Assembly: GCA_025331435.1 (NCBI GenBank)
Contig: JAIWNI010000012.1
Span: 393,626 to 457,625 of the forward strand
Direction: 5' to 3'
DNA length: 64,000 nucleotides
DNA from: Choanephora cucurbitarum
Taxonomy: Eukaryota > Mucoromycota > Mucoromycetes > Mucorales > Choanephoraceae
Below, one piece after another: positions 1-11,257 of the stretch (position 1 is the first letter of the stretch; each line of letters begins with the position of its first letter). The notes under the pieces were generated by a model that was given only the letters and a program-made list of their open reading frames with translations, was not told the DNA's origin and searched no databases. Made by a program: the position numbers and the translations under genes.

Positions 1-1
1 T

Positions 2-529
2 GAGAATCTTGATGATGCCTGCACAGTAGCCAAGAAATTGCATGAATTGGGATCCTCTCATGTAGTCATTACCTCCCTCTGTTTGCCCTTGAAACATGTT
101 CCCCTAGATGTTCAATCAGAATCCAGCACAGATGAATCACTTTACTGTCTCACAAGTCAAGCCTTACCTGATGGTACTTTTGATCAACATCTGATTTCCT
201 TCCCTACCTATCAAGGCTATTTCACAGGTACAGGCGATTTGTTTTCTTCCTTGACAGTGGCTCGTCTTCAGGAGTCAATCAGCAATAAGACAAGCTGGGT
301 TGATGCTGTTGAGCGTGTCATTTGTAGTGTTAATGCAATTACAAGAAAGACATGGTTACATCAAAAGAAACTTGTTATGATTGAAAGTGAAGGCCAGACT
401 GAGGTGATTGAATCCAAGCCAAGTGCAGCCAAGCTAGTGCGCAGCTGTGAATTAAGATTGATTCAAGGAAGAAAAGAAATCGAACATCCTGAATTGTCCA
501 TGAATGTTATTAAGCGAATTAAAGTTTAG
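2..529 (+). CDS. PDXK: Pyridoxal kinase, C-terminal part (5' end outside window)
   Basis: This is the 3' end of a pyridoxal kinase gene. The enzyme phosphorylates vitamin B6 vitamers to give pyridoxal 5'-phosphate in the cytosol. The frame is open from base 2 and ends at TAA 527-529, giving about 175 residues. The PfkB/ribokinase-type motif GTGD (in GYFTGTGDLFSSL) is present; it carries the catalytic aspartate and anion hole. It is followed by the C-terminal helices, and the end (LRLIQGRKEIEHP) is typical of the family. The N-terminal substrate-binding half lies beyond the window. No break is seen in this part. Confidence 0.88.
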   Translation, partial: ENLDDACTVAKKLHELGSSHVVITSLCLPLKHVPLDVQSESSTDESLYCLTSQALPDGTFDQHLISFPTYQGYFTGTGDLFSSLTVARLQESISNKTSWVDAVERVICSVNAITRKTWLHQKKLVMIESEGQTEVIESKPSAAKLVRSCELRLIQGRKEIEHPELSMNVIKRIKV

Positions 530-638
530 TTGTTGCTGTTTTTTTTTATCTCAGTTCATCTGGCAACAAAGTCGATCGTGCTTTTTTTTATATATTTTTT
601 CTCATTGTTTCTTGTTCACTTTTTCTCCTTATATTATC

Positions 639-1415
639 ATGAGTACCTTACCACTTACTGTACAAGACGACATTGAAGCCAAAGAAAGATATGCTGCACA
701 ACAAAGAAGACAAGCTGGTTCAGCAAGTTGTGGCTCTCGTCGTATTCGATTGTTGTTTGTTCTGGTTCTTCTCTCATTCTTTTCGTTCGTACTTGTCAGC
801 CATTTTAACCCAAGCTATGCTCATATGATTGTAGAAGAAGACTTGATAGTAAAAGAAGAGCAGCATATAAATGAGCCTGTCAAAGTCCCACAAAAAGACA
901 GTTTGGAAGAGATTCAATTGGTCCAAGAAGACCAAGAAATGATAGATATGCAACATGAAGAAAATGAAACATTAACATTGAAACAAGAAATTGAAGGACT
1001 TATTCGTCAGCACACCTTAATCGTTTTTTCCAAGACTTATTGCCCGTAAAAAAAAAGTCTCAGGGAATTGTTTCAACCAAGAACAAGCTAACATGTTTTT
1101 TCCTTTTAGATTTTCTAAAAATGCCAAGAGACTGTTGAACTCATTTAACCTGAAGGAGTCCTTGACTGTGGTTGAAGTAGATTTGAGAGGTATGAATAAG
1201 AGACGAGGATCAACAGATCATTGACAGCCCTTCTTTCTATTCATTCAGACGACGATTACGAAGTCAAAATGGCTTTGAAAGAAATTTCAGGAAGAGATAC
1301 GTTCCCTAATGTCTTCTTAAATGGCGAAACACTAGGTGGATCGGATGATCTGGAAGCCTTGCATCGGGCGGGTCAATTAGAAGCACTTTTAGGTCAATAC
1401 CAGTTGTTGAATTAA
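639..1415 (+). CDS. Membrane-anchored glutaredoxin (three exons)
   Basis: Predicted type II membrane glutaredoxin of 217 aa, resembling the yeast Grx6/Grx7 class that works in the secretory pathway. Exons are 639-1045, 1110-1189 and 1249-1415. A short Arg-rich N-terminus precedes one membrane segment at about residues 38-55 (LLFVLVLLSFFSFVLV). An acidic linker of about 70 residues follows, then the thioredoxin-fold domain. Intron 1 splits the active site, which reads CPFS after splicing. Family motifs FPNVFLNGETLGGSDDL lie near the C-terminus. The open frame extends upstream to about 504, but that part is T-rich leader sequence; ATG 639 is preferred because it starts a normal cytosolic tail. 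Confidence 0.85.
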
Positions 1416-1522
1416 AAGTCCTACTATAAGAATAGCTTCTTTATCTTTTCTCTTTTTTTTTCCCTTTCTTTTCTACATTAAATCTTTCTTTCTTTCTCTT
1501 TTAATTTGTTTATCTGTCTCTA

Positions 1523-2687
1523 ATGTGGTCATTGTTCAGGCAAAGACATAATGAAAAGAGGAAAGGGAACAGCAAGATTATATCAATTCAGTTGTTAGAG
1601 CCTATTGTCTTGATTGAGCCTAGCATTCAAACTTGCCCTGTCATCCGTGGGACTGTACAGGTCTCACTTCCAGAACAATTTCACTTAGAACGACTCATGC
1701 TTTCCTTCAGAGGTCATTTAGCCTATAGGTCAAATCAAATCGAACACAGTGAGTCAAAAAAAAATTATCGGGTATCACAATGATAAAATTAACTTTTTTT
1801 TTTTTTCGTAAGGTTACATACTGACATCACAATCGATTCAGTTGTCTCCTTCAGGCAACAAGGAACATATCCAGAAAAACAAACGCCGAAAATACATCAG
1901 GCAACATTCATTTGAAATGCCACTGCCTGCCAATTTACCAGAATCAGTTTGTCATTCACAGATCAAAGTATCCTATCAATTGATGGCCTACCTTGATTAC
2001 TATGATGACACTCAACACCGAAGGCATGATGTCATTCAGCATACAATAAAGCTAATTCGACTGCCAAACTTGGAACGACAGACTATCATGCATGACGAAG
2101 ATCGCCTTACTTTGATCGCACATCGTACAAAAGAATGGCGATGTCATATATGGGTAGACAAGACCGCAGTGACGCTTGGATCCGAGTTACCGATGCATAT
2201 AGCCATCTTGATCCATCCCTCTATATCCAAACGAGGTGCTCGAGTGAAGCATATCTTTGTTCAATTGGTTGAACAAGCAGTGATTGAAGAGGAACAGATC
2301 AGTCAATCAGTACATCCATTACACCCTGTCAGAGAATGGCCTCTATCTGCTGCTGTCAGTGGATACCAAGGCCATCATTTCTGGCAAGCAAGTAACCAAT
2401 ACAAGATACCAAATGAGAAGACTATCTCGCATTCAACTTATGCATACCAACATTTTCAAATCAGGCACATTTTATTTATTAGTTTTGTTATTTCTTACAA
2501 TCATCAAAGAGAAGATAGAACCATGTCCTACAAAACGCCAATTGACCTGCTTGACAGTCGATCTGTCTTTGATGCTCTACCGCCTTATGACATGCCTACT
2601 TCCACAAAAGAAATCAAATTGCTCTCTCAGCATGGCCTTATATCACATAATCTAGATAGTTCTACTTCTTTATTTATCTCCTCTTGA
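1523..2687 (+). CDS. Alpha-arrestin-like protein (two exons)
   Basis: Exons 1523-1748 and 1813-2687 encode 366 aa. The N-terminal part (ISIQLLEPIVLIEPS, then VIRGTVQVSLPE) resembles the arrestin N-terminal beta-sandwich seen in ARRDC/ROG3-type proteins. The middle (MPLPANLPESVCHSQIKVSYQL) matches the conserved core, and an arrestin-C-like half follows. Such proteins usually recruit Nedd4-family ubiquitin ligases to membrane transporters. I see no clear PPxY motif, so that role is inference. The stop codon lies inside the 3' end of FANCL on the other strand. Confidence 0.75.
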
Positions 2688-4139
2688 TAATTGTGCCTTG
2701 ACTGTCATTTTCTATAATACAATAAATGAATAGGCCATGTTTCTCATTATGAAAAAAAAATTTTTTTTTTACCTGACTACAATAAGGACATACACCAAAC
2801 AGAATATTGAAGCTTTGTGTGGTAGAAGGATTGCCTCTAAGCCACTGATGTATGATGTTAACTTAAAGAAGACAAACAAAAATAAAAGTGTAGCCTCACC
2901 TGGTATAAGCATGGATAATGAAATCCTCGATTACATTGTGTATTGGCACATATGATATCAGGAGTCTCTACCCCATTTAATTTGTAAGAATAACAGATAC
3001 CACATTCAATATCGCCTGTCTTTGTATAGTCTGTCGATCGTTGTTGTTCGTCTGCTACTAGTTGAAATGTTTCCAGGAGATTTTCATGCATAGGCTTTTG
3101 CTTGTCCCTGAATGTAACAATTAGTTTACCACTGCAAGAGAGAGCGCACACACACTTTTCATATATACCATATCTTGTCATTCCATTTCTTTTTCAGATC
3201 GCTTACTCGACTAGCATTGCCAAAAAATCGTACTTTGTTAGGTTTCATGTTAACAGGTGCATCTGGATTCAATTCAATGTCAAGTGAACAATGATGGCCC
3301 AGAGCAATACGACGCCAACAATCGGCACGAGTAGGTTGCTCTGGCTCCAGAATACGCATATGCTTATCAAGGTCATCCAGGCAGTCAAACAATGATTGGT
3401 ATTGGTTCACCAAGATCTCATGTTGAGCCAAGATGCCATGGAGATCTCGACCTGTGATGTCTATTGAAGCAGGCAGAGGACACGATATCAAACGCACTGG
3501 ATTTAGCGGATATCTAGGTGGTAGTGCCAGTTCAATCAAATGAATACGTTCAGCATTGTCTCTAATGAAGTAGAGTTGATGAGATGAACTTCATAAACAT
3601 GCATCCCTTTTTTTTTTACTTGGTTTGAAATGTGACAGATGCCATGCCTTCTGAAAGACGATGTACACGATCGTACCCAATCTTACTTAATTCATTAACA
3701 ATATAAGCATATCGATCGTACGCATAATTAAACGCAATGGTCTTGGTTGGCTTGTTGGTTTCCTATATCCTTTCTTTTTTTACATCTATCGCTTCTAGTC
3801 TCTCTCTCTCCTTATTACCAACAAATCCTTAAGATCACTTAGAAAAGAACGAACGTCTGTCGCTTGACTCAGTTGACTCTCGACTGCACTTAAATGAGGT
3901 TGAATCAATTCATACAACTGTTGGTCACCTTTAAGGGATCTTGGATGCTTAAATTGAATTTGGATCTGATATTCAATTTGCTAAAGTAAACCATATTCAT
4001 TAATTGTGCAAAATAATAGTCAAAAAACTGTATGTCTTCTCCTGACTGAATGTAGGATTATACGCACATGAATGGTTATGTAGCCTTGATATAAATTATT
4101 TTGAATAGGCAGAATCAAAGGAAAAGGTGTATAATTCAT
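2670..4139 (-). CDS. FANCL: FANCL, Fanconi anaemia E3 ubiquitin ligase (seven exons)
   Basis: Rebuilt from exons 4139-4068, 3980-3819, 3762-3620, 3561-3169, 3131-2900, 2844-2773 and 2711-2670, all in phase, giving 371 aa (human FANCL has 375). FANCL is the RING-type E3 that monoubiquitinates FANCD2/FANCI in interstrand-crosslink repair. The N-terminus (PLILPIQNNLYQGYITIH) matches the ELF domain. The central part contains ILEPEQPTRADCWRRIALG, a hallmark of the DRWD region. The C-terminal PHD/RING retains its zinc ligands: CGIC (about 300/303), C318, C323, H328, C331 and CPYC (353/356), with WLRGNPST and QSFNILFGVCPYC conserved. It is divergent from the SANT gene and convergent with the arrestin, whose end it overlaps by 18 nt. 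Confidence 0.93.
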
Positions 4140-4318
4140 ATTGAACAAAAGACAAAAAAGAAAAAAGAACGCGTGAATCTAAAACGCGCTTCCTGTGTTA
4201 TTATGCTTTTAAAATAGTCACGAAAATAAAGATAACCGATTTTCTCTTTTCATTTCTTTTATTTTTTCCCCTCTCTCTCTCTTCTTACGGTTATCGCATA
4301 GAGTTTAGATCATATAGA
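4140..4318. promoter_or_regulatory. Divergent FANCL / SANT-protein promoter with MCB-like sites
   Basis: The 179 bp between the two start codons must hold both promoters. An ACGCGT (MluI cell-cycle box consensus) lies at 4169-4174 and an ACGCGC at 4184-4189, 30-50 bp upstream of the FANCL ATG. A CT-rich tract at 4246-4285 precedes the SANT gene, as is common before fungal start codons. Cell-cycle control by an MBF-like factor is inferred from the motif alone. Confidence 0.4.
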
Positions 4319-5460
4319 ATGTTATCAGAAAAGCCACGTAGTATGAAATCAGGCGCACGTAATGTGTTACGTTCCAATGATTCTGCCAGTCTCTGGAACT
4401 GTACATTATCACCTGGTTGGACAGACCAAGAATCAGATGTGCTTCGAAAAGCTTTGATGAAATTCGGTATTGGTAATTGGTCAAAGATCATTGAGAGTGG
4501 ATGTTTACCGGGAAAGACCAATGCACAAATGAATCTCCAACTTCAACGTCTACTGGGTCAACAAAGTACAGCAGGTAAAAAGAAGAAAGAAAGACAATCA
4601 GTTCAGTGTCAATAACCTGGTATGACTTAGAGTTTGCTGGTCTTCATATTGATCCTAAAGTTGTGGGTGCTAAGAACGCATTGATTCAAGGCCCTGATAT
4701 CAAGCGCAAAAACGGTTGTATTGTCAATACAGGTAGTAAAGTTTCTCGGGAAGAACTAAAAAGAAGAATTGTGGCCAATAAAGCAGCGTAAGGAAGAAAA
4801 TAGAGAGAGAGAAAAAAAGGTTGCATAAAAAAAGAAATGATAACTAAAAATAATTCAATCTACAAATAGGTATGAAATTCCTGAATCAGAATGGAAAAGC
4901 ATTGTATTACCTAAAATAGTTGAAGTAAACGAACGCTATCTTTTTCTTTTATGCTATTGTACGTTTTCTCACCTCCCTCTTTTCTTTGGTTATAGCCATT
5001 TATCCTTCTGGGAGAAAAAAGAGAAGAAAGAAGAAAACTAAAAGAAGAATTAGCTCGAGTGCAGGCATGTATTGCTAAAATTCAAAGTAAGCATCCTGAT
5101 CGTTTAGCTCAACTAAAGGTAAGACAATTCAAGAAGGAAATAGGGTTTAGCGGAACTAAAAAGAGAGAGCCGTTGTTTACATAGATGGAAGAAAGCCGAT
5201 CACCTTCTCCTGTTGCCAAGTCTCCGGTACCCGTTGCGAATAAATCGCCGGCCCTTAAATCAGTAACACCAATGACCAAACCATCAACAAGATCAAAGAG
5301 GATACCTGATACCGATGGTGATTTAGCAATGGCATTGGCATTACAAAAAGAAGAGGATGAGAGAGCAGGCATCAGTCCAATGGCTTACGAAATAGAAGAA
5401 TTTGATGACGAAGATGACTTTGTACCCAAGAAAAGAAAGGTGCAATCCCGTAGAAGATGA
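4319..5460 (+). CDS. SANT/Myb-domain protein of unknown function (five exons)
   Basis: Exons 4319-4574, 4631-4787, 4870-4924, 4996-5118 and 5185-5460 give 288 aa. One SANT/Myb-like domain lies at about residues 35-82 (GWTDQESDVLRKALMKFGIGNW, then KIIESGCLPGKTNAQMNLQLQRLLGQ). It is followed by a region with FAGLHIDPKVVGAKNAL, a charged helical stretch with EKREERRKLKEEL, a Ser/Pro-rich linker (SRSPSPVAKSPVPVANKSP), and an acidic patch ending in a basic KKRKVQSRRR that looks like a nuclear localisation signal. It is probably a nuclear chromatin-associated protein. I do not recognise an orthologue with a known role. Confidence 0.8.
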
Positions 5461-5717
5461 GGCTGATGCATTTTTTTTTTGATATGGCTAAGCAAGTGAA
5501 AGCACAAAAAAAAAGAGGGTACAAACCAGCCTAATTTTTTTTTAAAGTTCAATAGTAAACCCAATTTTTAATTTCCCTCACTCACACACCCTCTCTCTTT
5601 GTTCTTCTTATCTTCATTGTTTCCATTGAACTTCTTTTGAGCCGCTTTTCTTTCTTTTCTTTACTTTCTTCTTCTTCCGTTTTTTTTTTTCCAAAAAAAA
5701 ATTAAATACAAATTAAA

Positions 5718-6589
5718 ATGTTTGGTTGTTGTGATTCTTCTGATGAGCCTCTTAAGAGAAAGATTGTGATTGTAGGCGACGGTGCTTGTGGCAAGACATG
5801 TCTACTTAGTGTATTCAGTAAGGGAAAATTTCCAGCTGTAAGTTGCTAGAAACACATACACTTTTTCCTTCCTGATTTATTAAGAAATCATTTTGTATCA
5901 TTTATATAAAAAACAAAATAGGGTGATTACATCCCAACAATCTTTGATAATTCTGTTAAAGATATGGTAGTGGATTCAAAGCCTGTTGTAGCAGAATTAT
6001 GGGATACTGCAGGTAAATTGGGATTTGCTCTCCTTTTCCGCAATTGCTTCTTCTTCTCTAACCCTGTTCTTCTTTTCGTAGGTCAAGAAGATTTTGATCG
6101 ATTGAGAACATTGTCTTATCCTGACTCTGATGTTGTATTGATTGCGTTTTCTGTTGATATACCAGAATCATTAGAAAACATTTCCATAAAGGTAAAAGAA
6201 GAAAGACAACACAATGAGACCATGTTTTCTCTTAGATTAACTGTATTTTATTGAACATTTAGTGGATTCCTGAAGTAAAGCGATATTGTCCTGGCTTACC
6301 ATTTATTCTGGTTGGTTGTAAAACTGATCTGAGAGACGATCAAAAGACAATCAAAGAATTAGAGAAGCAATCCTCTATGCCTGTAACAACACAACAAGTA
6401 ACTATAGTCACCTCCCTTTCCGTTATCCTTAGACTAACATATAGACCATAGGGTATGCAAATGGCAAGACAAGTGGGTGCTTATAAATACGTTGAATGTT
6501 CAGCCAAGACAGAAAAAGGTGTCAAAGAAGTATTCCATACAGCCATCAAAAGCACAATCAAAAAGTCGTCTTTTTGTACTATCATGTAG
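5718..6589 (+). CDS. RHO3: Rho-family small GTPase, Rho3-like (five exons)
   Basis: Exons 5718-5837, 5922-6012, 6082-6191, 6263-6397 and 6452-6589 encode 197 aa. All GTPase boxes are present: P-loop GDGACGKT, switch I with PTIF, switch [18 protein letters not shown] (the TKxD equivalent) and SAK. The Rho insert region is short. The C-terminus is the CAAX box CTIM, the same as yeast Rho3, and the N-terminus MFGCC has paired cysteines where yeast Rho3 is palmitoylated. This supports a role in polarised exocytosis and actin organisation at the plasma membrane. RhoA-type identity is the alternative. The GTPase core has no missing key residue. Confidence 0.88.
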
Positions 6590-7062
6590 TTTATTATTCT
6601 CATTACTGCTGTAGGATAATCACTTCTCTCTCTCTCTCTCTCTCTCTATTGTAATTTTCACTTTATTATCTTTATTCACTCTAATCTATTCCTCTCCCTC
6701 TCACATACACAAATAAACACACAAAGCCATTCTATAGAAATGAATAATACCATGATTGAAATAAGCAATGTTGTTAAATGTCCAATGCTTCCATTAAAGT
6801 GTCTTTTCAAAAACCTATAAACTCCTCCAACAAAAAAAAAGAAAGCATATATGCACTATTATGCAGGTTGACTTATCACATTATGCATCACTTTTTTTTT
6901 CATTCTTTTACTCCGTCTCCTGTTCCCTATTACTGCATCTAACAAAAAAGAAAAGAAGCCCATGTCTGATATGCTGATAAGAAAGTGTAAGATGACCTTT
7001 CTTTTCTTTTTTTTATTGTAATTGAAATTGATTTCTCTATACAATTCAAGTCATAGAACTTT
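6590..7062. other. Intergenic, convergent 3' flanks of RHO3-like gene and RPP1
   Basis: Both neighbours end here. The stretch holds a (TC)n microsatellite at about 6624-6647 and A/T-rich runs that could contain both polyadenylation regions. I see no gene or RNA in it. Confidence 0.5.
6624..6647. repeat. (TC)n microsatellite
   Basis: About eleven uninterrupted CT units downstream of the Rho3-like gene. Confidence 0.85.
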
Positions 7063-7494
7063 TTAGTCAAAGAGACCTAAAGAGAAAGTGAGTAAAAAAG
7101 TTACTTTGTTTTCCTATATAAACTTACCGAAACCCATGTCGTCATCGGATTCTTCCTTTTCTTCAGCCTTTTCTTCTTCAGCAGGAGCGTCAGCAGCACC
7201 ACCAGCGGCAGCACCACCAGCAGCAACGGCAGGACCAGCACCAGGGGCACCAACGTTCAAGAGAAGAGCCTTGAGGTCTTGACCAGCGAGGGCCTTGGCA
7301 TAGAGAGAGAACCAGATGGGTTCAACTTCAATACCAGCAGCAGCAACAAGGGCTTGGAGCTTGTCGGCCTGTTGAATGAGATCATCAGTTCATGTCACTG
7401 TTTCCCTTATCTATCGTGTTATGCTTACAGTGATTTCAATGTTATCATCCTCAAGGATGAGAGCGGCGTAGACAACAGCGAGTTCAGCAGACAT
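7063..7494 (-). CDS. RPP1: 60S acidic ribosomal protein P1 (three exons)
   Basis: Exons 7494-7429, 7368-7128 and 7076-7063 encode 106 aa. The N-terminus [22 protein letters not shown] and the block [19 protein letters not shown] are diagnostic of P1. An Ala/Gly/Pro hinge follows. The conserved acidic tail of P-stalk proteins ([11 protein letters not shown]), which recruits elongation factors and is the ricin-type docking site, is completed only by the 14-nt last exon. Without that exon the protein would stop short of LFD. The hinge is GC-rich compared with the surroundings, as expected for a highly expressed ribosomal gene. Confidence 0.95.
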
Positions 7495-7894
7495 GATGTA
7501 TAGGATGGATGTTTCGCAAGTAACGATTTAACCCGAAGGATACAAGACGATTAAAGAAGTTGCTTCACTGCCCATGGTGGAGTCTATTTTAAGTTCGCCA
7601 ACTCTTTCTTGCTTTCTCCCCCCAAGATAGCTCACTCCACTCACTTTTAGGTGCGCTCTGTATGGGGACTTATTGTCCGGACTAAGTCCGATAAGATCAT
7701 GCCGAGCCCCTACAATGACCGATCAATTTATGTCTAAAAAATGCTTTTATTTGAAATAAAGTAATGGTAAATTGTATTCACATTTGCTTGAATTGCTTCT
7801 GTATTCTAGTGCTATAAATAGTGTCGTTAAGCCAAATGGCTATTTCTTAAAGGTATATCTTGTCTCTTCAAGATAAAAAAAAAGAAGAGATAGT
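7495..7894. other. RPP1 upstream region
   Basis: No gene is seen. It contains the RPP1 promoter and the 3' flank of the next minus-strand gene. An imperfect palindrome lies around 7665-7695 (CTTATTGTCCGGAC ... GTCCGATAAG), with no role I can assign. Confidence 0.4.
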
Positions 7895-8547
7895 TCAGTG
7901 AATTGCTCGCTTTTTGAGACATTGATGGCTGATAGCTCCCAAATCATCTTGAAGTGCTGTTAGGCCATTAACTAAATACTGCCATTCATTGCATTTAGAA
8001 GCAAATCTAGACCCAGGTCCTATACGAGTAATCAACTGCCGATTCATGGTTAATAGTTCCTTTGTAATAGGCTTAAGTCTATCTTTGTCATTTTGAGAAA
8101 CATCCTCTTTATCACTGCTATCATCGTCAATGAACTTTTGATATCCCAAAGCAAGATCACAACATTTAGCATGCGTAGATTGTGCATGGTACTGCAAGTT
8201 TTCAACGGTGGATGTTACTAACGAAATTTCATCTGTACTAAGTGAGGAGCGTTTTCGAAATACGCGGATAGTATCATCGAGATAGTTGACTCTTGATCTC
8301 AAATAAAGCAAATCACCATAACATTCGGCCATTCCACCGTATTCTTTACAGGTCTCTGGGCTGTAATATTTGTTGTAGGCTATTTCCTTTGACTCTTCAA
8401 AGGCCACATTGCCTTAATGATTCGAAAGTAAAATAATGAATGTAAGCACCATCTGTGCTTCTCTTTCTTTAGTAATTGCAAATTCCTACCTGTAGCAAAA
8501 CATGAGATTGACAAAACAAAGAAAGCTATGATGTCTAGTGATTTCAT
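7895..8547 (-). CDS. Small secreted protein of unknown function (two exons)
   Basis: Exons 8547-8490 and 8412-7895 encode 191 aa. A signal peptide is evident (MKSLDIIAFFVLSISCFATG). An upstream in-frame ATG at 8574 would add nine residues (MLLLQLTID) and weaken the signal-peptide pattern, so 8547 is preferred. The mature part is mostly helical-looking and charged, with a handful of cysteines (CKEYGGMAECYG, AKCCD, SKCNEW, HQCLKK) suggesting disulphides, and an acidic DDDSSDKED patch. No transmembrane segment or GPI signal is seen. I do not recognise the family; a cell-wall-associated or effector-like role would be a guess. Confidence 0.7.
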
Positions 8548-8574
8548 ATCAATAGTGAGTTGAAGAAGTAGCAT

Positions 8575-9376
8575 TTGTGTGCCAATTCATAAGCTTTTAT
8601 AGTCATCTATCTGATTTGAGTTCGTTTGTTTGCTCCTTTCTTTCTTTTGACATGAGCAAACACATATTTGAGTTACAACCAATTGTCTTTCTGCTTGTTT
8701 ATACAGTTCTTTTAAAGATTTCCTGTTTTTGCATCTCATCATATGTTGTTTCCAAAGAAGAAACATAACAGACTTGATGTTTTTTTGTACTGTTTGTTTT
8801 GAGTATGTCCTGATCATAATGCAAACAAAAGGTTAACTTCATAAGGATTTGTGCTTACGGACAACACAAAGAAAAGCAACCGGTATCAACTGAATGAGAG
8901 ACTTACAGAAGCTTGAGTCTAATCTGTGATTTGCGCACATGATACAAGCTTAATTTTTTTAAAGAAAGAGGGGGTTTAAAGCAATTTACGCTTGACGACA
9001 AACAGCATTTAAGAGGTGCTTTGACAGCCAAGGCATGATCAAAGTTGTGTCACTTCAAAAAATTTCTTGTCGTACAAAAAATGAATAAGTCTTCCGACCT
9101 GCATAGTATAGAAAGACTTTTAGGAAATAGCAAGAAGAAAAAAGAGAATAAAGAAACCAGTCTTATTATCAAACGAACTCACACAAAAATACTAGTCGAT
9201 TCATTTCGAGACCCTTCAAGGAAATCACGTTTGTTGAAACCAAGAAGTGTCATTCATGCTACTAACCAAGTCCGGACCGCAAAGATCCTTGTTTTTGTAT
9301 ATGAAAAGGTAAACCATACCAAACAGTTGTTATCTCCTTTTTTTTTCCCTTCTTCTATAACTTTTAATTTTATTTG
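8575..9376. other. PFK-2 upstream region with a 110-codon upstream ORF
   Basis: The region separates the secreted-protein gene from the PFK-2 start. An open frame at about 9081-9377 encodes a basic, Lys/Arg/Ser-rich peptide (MNKSSDLHSIERLLGN...), and its TGA (9375-9377) overlaps the PFK-2 ATG as TGATG. I could not splice it in frame to the PFK-2 body with normal donor and acceptor sites. It may be an upstream ORF, an alternative first exon, or chance. Confidence 0.35.
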
Positions 9377-11231
<1,855 letters not shown>

Positions 11232-11257
11232 ATTATATAAACTTCTCTTTCTCTTTA

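Noticed and set aside
504..638. 46-residue N-terminal extension of the glutaredoxin ORF
   Set aside because: It is Phe/Ser/Cys-rich translation of a T-rich leader and overlaps the pyridoxal kinase stop; ATG 639 gives a sensible membrane protein.
8587..8817. 76-codon minus-strand ORF upstream of the secreted protein
   Set aside because: No domain, no good context, and it lies in promoter sequence.
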